Shown piece by piece: positions 1 through 5,885 of a DNA stretch of 64,000 nt. The notes beneath the pieces were generated by a model, which saw nothing but the letters and a program-made list of their open reading frames with translations, made no database searches and had not been told where the DNA came from. Made by a program: the position numbers and the translations under genes. This DNA is from Streptomyces venezuelae (GTDB lineage: Bacteria; Actinomycetota; Actinomycetes; Streptomycetales; Streptomycetaceae), in the NCBI RefSeq assembly GCF_008642375.1, contig NZ_CP029194.1:7682501-7746500 (forward strand). Direction: 5' to 3'. Position 1 is the stretch's first letter, and every line of letters starts with the position of its first letter.

Positions 1-605
1 GGGTGGTCGAGGACGACCCGGAAGTCACCGGCCAGGGTGTGGAAGCTCTCGCCGAAGCCGACGTCCGGGTCGAGGTGCCGGCCCTGCGCGTCGCGGACGG
101 ACAGGAGGGGCAGCGCGTTGCCGAGGTAGCGGTGGGCGCCGTCCCTGCCGAAGCGGTGGACGCGGTCCGGGACGGTGATGTCGACGTCGAAGGAGATGCT
201 CGTCCGCGCCCCGTACGGCAGTGGCGCGGGCAGGTCGATCCGCAGCGCGGTGCAGTCGACGGTGAGCGGTCCGGGGGTGCCGCCCTCGACCCTGTCGACC
301 TGGACCGGAGACGGTCTGTCGCGGGCGCCGCAGCCGTCGGAGCCGTTCCCCCAGAGCCGTACGTCGACCGAACGCAGGGGAGTGCGGGCGGCGTTGCGGA
401 AGGACACCGTCTGGCGGCCGGTCCACCGCGAGCCGTCCGCGTCGCCGCGCAGCTCGACGTCGTACGACGGTCGGTCCGGTGTCGCCGCGACCGGCGCGGG
501 GCCGGCGGAGTCCCCGGGGTCCCGCGCCGAGGCCGGGTGCGGGACGAGCAGCAGGACGGCAGCGAGGGCGAGCAGCGGCGCACGCCAGTACCTGATCGAG
601 GTCAT
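1..605 (-). CDS. M1-family zinc metallopeptidase, partial (C-terminus beyond window edge)
   Basis: Probably a secreted M1 (aminopeptidase N-like) peptidase; only about 201 N-terminal residues are in the window. Visible are a signal peptide (basic MTSIRYWR, then a hydrophobic run, cleavage near residue 27) and the M1 N-terminal beta domain, with the Streptomyces-typical stretches RYLGNALPLLSV and FGESFHTLAGDF. The HExxH zinc site lies outside the window and cannot be checked. The start is the ATG at 605, without a strong ribosome binding site. It lies 66 bp downstream of the lanthipeptide exporter on the same strand. M1 peptidases of the AplP type remove class III lanthipeptide leaders, so a role in leader removal is possible but inferred only from position. 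Confidence 0.75.
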   Translation of the reverse strand, partial: MTSIRYWRAPLLALAAVLLLVPHPASARDPGDSAGPAPVAATPDRPSYDVELRGDADGSRWTGRQTVSFRNAARTPLRSVDVRLWGNGSDGCGARDRPSPVQVDRVEGGTPGPLTVDCTALRIDLPAPLPYGARTSISFDVDITVPDRVHRFGRDGAHRYLGNALPLLSVRDAQGRHLDPDVGFGESFHTLAGDFRVVLDH

Positions 606-671
606 GACAAGCACGCTAGGGTGCCCGTCGCACGGACGGGAGAGTTCCGGGGGACGTGGGGGACGGGCGGG

Positions 672-1571
672 TCATTCCGGGCGGCTGAAGCGGCGCGCGG
701 CCCACAGCAGGGCGAGGACGCCGCTCGTGAAGAGGAGGGCGGCTTCGAGGAGGACCGGGGGCTGCCAGCCTGCCCACATGATGCCGGAGGTACCGGGCCC
801 GCCGGGCACGTGGTGGGCGACGCAGCGGCGCAGGAGGTCCACCGCGTAGGCCAGGGGGTTGGCAGCGGCCAGCGTGCCGGCCCAGCCGGGCAGGGCGTCC
901 AGGGGGAAGAAGCCGCCGGAGAGGAACAGCAGCGGCATCATCACCACGCCGAGGAGCGTGTGGAACGTCTCCGCCCTGCGGAGCGTCACGGCCAGGGCGA
1001 GGGCCAGGGCGGTGATCGTGAACGACGCCAGGACCATCCCGGCCAGGAGCGCGGCCAGGAGGAGCGGGTCGTAGGGCAGTCCGACCGCACCGGCGAGGCC
1101 GAGCAGTACGGCCCCTTGGACCGTGGCGGCCAGGGTGCCGCCGGCGCACTTCCCCAGGAGGAGGGTCGAGCGGCCGACCGGAGCCATGAGGAGCTCGCGC
1201 AGGTAGCCGCTCTCCCGGTCGGTGATGAGCCGGATGCCGACCATGACGGCCGGCGTCTGCACCGTCATCATCAGCATGCCCGGGAAGAGATACGTCCGGT
1301 AGTCGACGCCCAGGGACGAGCGGGGGATGAGGGCGGCCAGTCCGCCCCCGAGGACGAGGAGGTAGAGCACGGGGTGGAGCAGCAGCAGCGCGGTGTGGAC
1401 GCGCTGGCCGGCCAGCCGCAGCAGGTCGCGGTGGACGAGGGCGTGGATCGCGCGGAGTTCGAGGCGCAGGCGGGCCGTCCTTCCACCGCCGGAGGTGTCG
1501 GAGACGTCGACGGAGGCAGCGGTGCCGGGGGCGTCGGCCGCGTCCGTCGTCCGCAGCGCGGAGGTGGTCAT
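672..1571 (-). CDS. ABC-2 type exporter permease of the lanthipeptide locus
   Basis: Membrane subunit of 299 residues for a two-gene ABC-2 exporter. After a cytoplasmic N-terminus it has about six hydrophobic segments (for example VLYLLVLGGGLAALI, LLAALLAGMVLASFTI, LLGVVMMPLLFLSGGFF). The LSGGFFPLDALP motif near residue 215 and the following NPLAYAVDLLR stretch are typical of the DrrB/ABC-2 family. Its ATG overlaps the stop of the ATPase gene by 4 bp, so the two are translationally coupled. It probably exports the modified lanthipeptide made by the genes upstream, as the VenTH-type pair is thought to do. Substrate specificity is inferred from location. Confidence 0.85.
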   Translation of the reverse strand: MTTSALRTTDAADAPGTAASVDVSDTSGGGRTARLRLELRAIHALVHRDLLRLAGQRVHTALLLLHPVLYLLVLGGGLAALIPRSSLGVDYRTYLFPGMLMMTVQTPAVMVGIRLITDRESGYLRELLMAPVGRSTLLLGKCAGGTLAATVQGAVLLGLAGAVGLPYDPLLLAALLAGMVLASFTITALALALAVTLRRAETFHTLLGVVMMPLLFLSGGFFPLDALPGWAGTLAAANPLAYAVDLLRRCVAHHVPGGPGTSGIMWAGWQPPVLLEAALLFTSGVLALLWAARRFSRPE

Positions 1572-2587
1572 CGGCCGCCGCCCGCCGTGTGGAGGCTGCG
1601 GCCGGTGTGGTGGAAGAAGACATCGTCGAGCGTGGGCCGGGACGCGGAAGCCGTGTGGACGGCGATGCCCGCACGCTCAAGGGCCGTGCAGAGGCGGGGA
1701 ATCCAGGCGCTCCCGTCGGGTACGCGCAGACCGATGCCGCCGGTGTCCGCCGTGACGGCGCAGCCCTGCGGCGCGGTGCCGCACACGACCTCGCGTGCCG
1801 TCGAGTCGTCGCTCGTGCGCAGCACCACCCGGTCGTCCCCGATCGCCGCCTTCAGCGCGAGGGGGGCTCCCTGTGCCACCAGGCGGCCGCGGTCGATGAT
1901 GCCGATGCGGTCGCAGTTCTCCGCCTCCTCCAGGTAGTGGGTGGTGACGAACAGTGTGCTCCCGTGCCGGTCGCGCAGGGCGCGCAGCCGCTCCCAGACC
2001 TCGGCGCGGGCGTGCGGGTCGAGTCCGGTCGTCGGCTCGTCGAGGAACAGCACCCGGGGGGAGTGCAGCAGGGCTCGGGCGATCTCCAGCTGCCGGCGCA
2101 TGCCGCCCGACAGGGTGCGCACCGGGGAGCGCCGCCGGTCGGTCAGTCCGGCCGCGTCCAGCACCTCGGCGGTGCGCCGGCGGGCCAGGCGGCGGGGGAG
2201 TCCGTGGAGGCGCGCGTGGATGCGGAGGTTCTGTTCGGCCGTCAGGTCCGCGTCCAGCGTGCTGTGCTGGAAGAGCATGCCGACGTGGCGCCGTACCTGG
2301 TCGGGCCGGGTGAGCACGTCCGCGCCCGCGACCGTGGCGTGACCGGAGGTGGGGCGGGCCAGGGCGCACAGCAGGGCGATGGTGGTGGACTTTCCCGCGC
2401 CGTTGGGGCCGAGGAAGGCGAAGGTCTCGCCCTGCGGCACGTCCAGGTCCAGGCCGCGTACGGCATGGGTGGTGGTGCCCCGCGGGCCCGGGTAGGTCTT
2501 GACCAGGCCGCGTGTGCTGACGGCGTGGACGGCCTCGGGAGCGCGGGGCGTGAGGGGGAGGCCCTCGTCGCCCGTGGATGACTGCAT
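1568..2587 (-). CDS. ABC transporter ATP-binding protein of the lanthipeptide locus
   Basis: ATPase of 339 residues that powers the ABC-2 permease encoded next. It has Walker A GPNGAGKST, Q-loop LFQHSTLD, signature LSGGMRRQLEIARAL, Walker B VLFLDEPTTGLD and an H-loop in VTTHYLEEAE. The C-terminal extension ending in PTLDDVFFHHTGR is typical of DrrA-like drug and peptide exporters. The ATG at 2587 is preceded by a purine-rich GAGAGGA. Two strong hairpins separate it from the precursor gene, so exporter expression is probably lowered relative to precursor by attenuation. Confidence 0.9.
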   Translation of the reverse strand: MQSSTGDEGLPLTPRAPEAVHAVSTRGLVKTYPGPRGTTTHAVRGLDLDVPQGETFAFLGPNGAGKSTTIALLCALARPTSGHATVAGADVLTRPDQVRRHVGMLFQHSTLDADLTAEQNLRIHARLHGLPRRLARRRTAEVLDAAGLTDRRRSPVRTLSGGMRRQLEIARALLHSPRVLFLDEPTTGLDPHARAEVWERLRALRDRHGSTLFVTTHYLEEAENCDRIGIIDRGRLVAQGAPLALKAAIGDDRVVLRTSDDSTAREVVCGTAPQGCAVTADTGGIGLRVPDGSAWIPRLCTALERAGIAVHTASASRPTLDDVFFHHTGRSLHTAGGGR

Positions 2588-2608
2588 GTGGTCCGGTCCT
2601 CTCTTCTC

Positions 2609-2647
2609 GGCCCGGGGCGGGCCGCGCCACGCGGCCCGCCCCGGGCC
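2609..2647 (-). terminator. 17-bp-stem hairpin between precursor and exporter genes
   Basis: Perfect inverted repeat of 17 bp (arms 2609-2625 and 2631-2647) with a 5-nt loop. It lies just upstream of the ATPase start on the transcribed (minus) strand. There is no clear T-run, as is common in Streptomyces. It could act as a terminator, attenuator or mRNA-stabilising stem. Confidence 0.65.
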
Positions 2648-2652
2648 GTCGC

Positions 2653-2690
2653 TCCGGCCGGCGGCTGTCCCGGGACAGCCGCCGGCCGGA
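2653..2690 (-). terminator. 38-bp perfect palindrome directly after the lanthipeptide precursor gene
   Basis: Two 17-nt arms (2653-2669 and 2674-2690) flank a self-complementary CCGG centre, so the whole 38 bp is a perfect palindrome. It begins 15 bp after the precursor stop codon. With the second hairpin next to it, it probably ends or strongly attenuates transcription from the precursor gene into the exporter genes, or stabilises the short precursor transcript. Confidence 0.7.
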
Positions 2691-2704
2691 CGGTGCCGAC
2701 TGTC

Positions 2705-2860
2705 CTAGGCGCAGCTGATGCCGATACAGACGGTGTTGAGGAGGGTCAGCAGGCCGACGCACTCGCACGTCGCGCCGAATGCCTCTCCGTCGGCACCGAC
2801 GGGGTCGGTCTCCGGAAGAGCGTGGAGCCGGGCCAGCAGTTCGAGGTCGTTGTTCTCCAT
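2705..2860 (-). CDS. lanA: Class IV lanthipeptide precursor, venezuelin-like
   Basis: 51-residue precursor peptide. The acidic leader begins MENNDLELLARLHALPETDP. The core is rich in Thr, Ser and Cys: it opens ATCECVGLL and ends NTVCIGISCA, with Cys at 32, 34, 45 and 50 and Thr/Ser at 31, 39, 43 and 48. The whole closely resembles, from memory, VenA of S. venezuelae, whose core is dehydrated and cyclised by the class IV enzyme VenL; an identical core is likely but was not searched. The ATG at 2860 has a strong site (AAGGAGCACCCC). It lies 76 bp downstream of the synthetase gene and upstream of the exporter pair. Product: a globular lanthionine-bridged peptide of unknown activity. Confidence 0.93.
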   Translation of the reverse strand: MENNDLELLARLHALPETDPVGADGEAFGATCECVGLLTLLNTVCIGISCA

Positions 2861-2887
2861 GGGGTGCTCCTTCTTTCGTTCCTGAGG

Positions 2888-2913
2888 GGATTTCCTGTGA
2901 GGATTTCCTGTGG
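2888..2913. repeat. Tandem 13-bp direct repeat in the precursor leader region
   Basis: Two adjacent copies of GGATTTCCTGTGR (2888-2900 and 2901-2913; 12 of 13 identical) lie between the synthetase stop and the precursor start. The AT-richer sequence stands out from its surroundings. It could be a regulator binding site or part of a promoter serving the precursor gene. Confidence 0.5.
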
Positions 2914-2915
2914 GG

Positions 2916-2938
2916 GAGCGGCGGGTCTTCCGCCGCTC
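2916..2938 (-). terminator. 9-bp hairpin overlapping the synthetase stop codon
   Basis: Arms 2916-2924 and 2930-2938 pair perfectly around a 5-nt loop, and the stem includes the lanL stop codon. On the minus strand it sits between lanL and lanA, suggesting partial termination or RNA processing that separates the two messages. Confidence 0.55.
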
Positions 2939-5675
2939 AGCCCGGCATCCGGACCGTCCAGTGCCGGGAGTCGGTGTGCCGGAGGCGTACGAGGAAGGCC
3001 AGGATTCCGGCGGATCCGTCGCTCCAGCTGGTCGAGACGTCCCCGTACTCGTTGGGGAAGACCACGTGGCCGTTCCGGTGGGCCCGCTCGCCGAGGACGA
3101 GGCGTGACAGGTCCGCGGCCATGGCGCGGTAGACGGGGTCGCCCGTGGCGTCGGCCATGTCGAGGAGGAAGTCGCCGTTGCCCGCGAGCCCGTGGCACTG
3201 GGTGAGGGGGGCGCGGGAGGCGCGTTCCATGACGGCGCGCGTACTGCGGCGGGCGAGGTCGCCGAACCGGTCGTCGCCGGTCGCCTGCCAGAGCCGGACG
3301 AGGAAGGTCCCGATGCCCGCCGAGCCGTGGCACCAGTACGGGGCCGTCGGAGGGTCCGAGGCCTGGGCGGGCCACTGGGCGGCTTCCCCGACGAGTACGG
3401 CTTCGGCCAGCAGATGCTCGCCGGCCGCCACGGCCAGTTCCCTGTGCTCCGGGCGCCGCGAGACGGCCGAGGCGTCGAGGAGGAAGCAGCCGATGCCGGC
3501 CAGGCCGTGGGCGAAGCCGAGGTAGCGTTTGCCGGCCTCCGAGGGACGGGCTTCCGCTGACCCGGCTTCCGCTGACCCGGCTTCCGTTGACCCGGCTTCC
3601 GTGGAACCGGCTTCCCCGGGGACCGGCCAGCTCACCGCCGTCGCGTCGCGCTGTACGGCGGCGGTCAGCCGGTCGGCCGCGTCGACGACCAGCTCGGCGA
3701 AGCGCGGATCGCCGGTGCGGTGCCACAGGTGGAGAGCGGCGAGCCCGCTGCCCGCCGTCCCGTGGGTGATGTCGTGATGGAGCGTCACCTGCTGCGGGGC
3801 CAGCGCCAGAGCCAGGGCGTGGTCCGTGAGCCGGCGGTCGCCGACGGCGCGCCCGGCTTCGTACAGGGCCCACGCGGTGCCGCGGCCTCCGAAGTGCAGG
3901 CCGGGGCGTGGCGGAGAGCTCGGATCGGTGCGGGCGGCGATCCAGCGGCCCGCCGTGGAGATCAGGCCGGGCATGCGCGCGTCGCCGGTGAGTTCCCCGT
4001 ACCGCGTCAGGACGGCCAGGACACCGGCCGCGCCCTGCTGAACCGTGCACGGATCACTCTCCCCGGCCGTGGTGGACACGGGCCACAGCCGCCGGTCGTC
4101 CTCCGGGGTCATGGAGTCGACGAGGTGGTCCACGATTCCGGCCACCGGATCGTGGGGTGCGGCGTCCCGCGCCGCCCGGTGGGCGGCGCGGTTCCCCGGA
4201 CGCACCAGGTGAGCCCTGCGGAGAGCCTCGCGCGCCCGGGCGGGGTCCCACCGCTCGGCGGGGTCGTCCCTCATCAGCCCGATGACCAACTCGGCGAGGC
4301 CGGAGGGCAGTCCGAGCGGCCGGGTGCAGGCGGCCAGCCAGGCGGCGAGCCGCTGCTCCGGAGTCCTGTCGGCAGGCTCCTCGGGCAGCAGGTCGGGCAC
4401 CTTCCCGGCCAGGACGAAGCACGCGGTGGCGCCGAGGCTGTAGTAGTCGGCCGACGGCCGGACAGGCGCGTCGGCCAGCCGCTCGGGGGCGCTGAAACCG
4501 GGCGTGCCGACGCGGGTCGGCAGTGCGGTCGCGTCGTCCAGGACGGCGAGCTCCAGGTCGATGAGGCGCAGCTCTCCGTCCGGGCGGACCATGACGTTGG
4601 CGGGTGTGAAGTCCCGCAGGACACAGCCGTGGGCGTGGGCCGCCGCGACCAGGTCCACCAGGCGTGCGACCTGCGCGAGAGCGTCGGTGCGGTAGCGCTC
4701 GGCTCCGGCGTCGCGGAAGTGCTCGGCGACCCAGGTGCGCAGGGTCACGCCCGGCACCTCGTCCTGGGCGAGGAACAGGTGCCCGCCGTGCTCGAACAGC
4801 GCCAGCGGCTCCGGCGCCAGCCCCGTACCCCTCAGCTTCTCCAGCGTGCGGGCCTCGGCGCGCAGCCAGTCGCGGACGTCGCGGCCGGCGGCGTCGGCCT
4901 CCACATGCGGCCGGGCCTCCTTGATCACCACGAGGTCGCCCGTACGGACGTCGCTGCCCCGGTAGACGCCGCCCTTGTTCGTGTGCCGGATCGCCTCCCG
5001 TACGGCGAAACGACCGCCGAGCACCACCGGCCCGTCGGCGGCGTCTCCGGCCGTGCGCGCCGGCGGAGGCGAGACGGGCACGGAGGAGGGGAACGGGGAG
5101 ACGGCCCAGGAAGGCGGAGAGTACCGGCCGGTGCGCCGGTCCTCGACGGGATTGCCGTCGGGGTCCTCGATGAACCACACCAGCAGGCCTTCGTCCGACA
5201 GCCTCCGGCGGCCGACGAAGGAGCCGTACCGGTAGTGCACGAGGGAGTACGCGGCGTACGGCTGGTCGGACAGGATCCGCGGACCGGCAAGCCCCGCCGT
5301 GGCCCGGTGCAGGTCCCGGGCGAGCCGCGCCGCGTCGGTGTCGGAGCGCGGGTAGACGGTGAGGAACTTTCCGGAGCTTCCCCTCGGCGTGGCCCGGGAG
5401 TTGAGCGCGCTCACCTGCTCCAGCGACCGGGCGAACTTGAACGCCGACTCCTCCGGCAGCAGCACCTCCAGGGCCTTGCCGAGGACGGCCTCCGCCGAGG
5501 CGGCCGTCGCCGACAGGTGCAGCTTCCACCCCTGCTCGCGCCGCGCCCTGGTCCGGGGCGCGACACGGCACCACATCTCGTCCGAATCGGCCGTCCAGCG
5601 CCCCTCGCCGTCCGTGGCGCGCAGGGCCTGGCCGAGAAGGCCTTCCAGATCAACTCCGGTGACGTCGCTCGTCAT
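2937..5675 (-). CDS. lanL: Class IV lanthipeptide synthetase (lyase-kinase-cyclase)
   Basis: 912-residue LanL-type enzyme acting on the adjacent precursor. Residues about 1-200 form an OspF-like phospho-Ser/Thr lyase domain. Residues 219-490 are a protein-kinase domain with Lys252 in VVIKEA, a catalytic LRDFTPANVM (Asp355) and the metal-binding LIDLELA. Residues about 520-912 are a LanC-like cyclase. Its zinc ligands are present: Cys782 in WCHGSAGIG, and Cys827 and His828 in QCHGLAG. That places it in class IV and not class III, which lacks them. It phosphorylates and eliminates Ser/Thr, then catalyses Cys addition. The ATG follows GAGAGGGACAGGCA. A 6-bp inverted repeat (CCGGAT/ATCCGG, 5751-5769) upstream may be an operator. 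A run of EAGS-type repeats interrupts the cyclase domain. Confidence 0.95.
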   Translation of the reverse strand: MTSDVTGVDLEGLLGQALRATDGEGRWTADSDEMWCRVAPRTRARREQGWKLHLSATAASAEAVLGKALEVLLPEESAFKFARSLEQVSALNSRATPRGSSGKFLTVYPRSDTDAARLARDLHRATAGLAGPRILSDQPYAAYSLVHYRYGSFVGRRRLSDEGLLVWFIEDPDGNPVEDRRTGRYSPPSWAVSPFPSSVPVSPPPARTAGDAADGPVVLGGRFAVREAIRHTNKGGVYRGSDVRTGDLVVIKEARPHVEADAAGRDVRDWLRAEARTLEKLRGTGLAPEPLALFEHGGHLFLAQDEVPGVTLRTWVAEHFRDAGAERYRTDALAQVARLVDLVAAAHAHGCVLRDFTPANVMVRPDGELRLIDLELAVLDDATALPTRVGTPGFSAPERLADAPVRPSADYYSLGATACFVLAGKVPDLLPEEPADRTPEQRLAAWLAACTRPLGLPSGLAELVIGLMRDDPAERWDPARAREALRRAHLVRPGNRAAHRAARDAAPHDPVAGIVDHLVDSMTPEDDRRLWPVSTTAGESDPCTVQQGAAGVLAVLTRYGELTGDARMPGLISTAGRWIAARTDPSSPPRPGLHFGGRGTAWALYEAGRAVGDRRLTDHALALALAPQQVTLHHDITHGTAGSGLAALHLWHRTGDPRFAELVVDAADRLTAAVQRDATAVSWPVPGEAGSTEAGSTEAGSAEAGSAEARPSEAGKRYLGFAHGLAGIGCFLLDASAVSRRPEHRELAVAAGEHLLAEAVLVGEAAQWPAQASDPPTAPYWCHGSAGIGTFLVRLWQATGDDRFGDLARRSTRAVMERASRAPLTQCHGLAGNGDFLLDMADATGDPVYRAMAADLSRLVLGERAHRNGHVVFPNEYGDVSTSWSDGSAGILAFLVRLRHTDSRHWTVRMPG
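3551..3610. repeat. Four 15-bp tandem repeats inside the synthetase cyclase domain
   Basis: Four consecutive 15-bp units of the type CTTCCGCTGACCCGG (3551-3565, 3566-3580, 3581-3595, 3596-3610), the last two diverged. On the coding strand they give an EAGST/EAGSA pentapeptide array around residues 688-714. The array lies in a surface loop ahead of the conserved FAHGLAGIG stretch. It looks like in-frame slippage expansion. Confidence 0.85.
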
Positions 5676-5885
5676 TGCCTGTCCCTCTCAACGGTGAGTA
5701 CCGCTGGTCGGAACGTGCCCGATGGCATAGGCAGACCAACACACAGCCCCCCGGATTCACTTGATCCGGCGAGCGCACGGCGCTGCGGCGGCCTCGACGG
5801 GTACGCCCGGCGCGGACAGCGGCGCACGGAGCCGGCTCCGCCGCCGGGGTGTGGCTTCCCCGGCGCGGAACCGGCCCCCCTGGCG

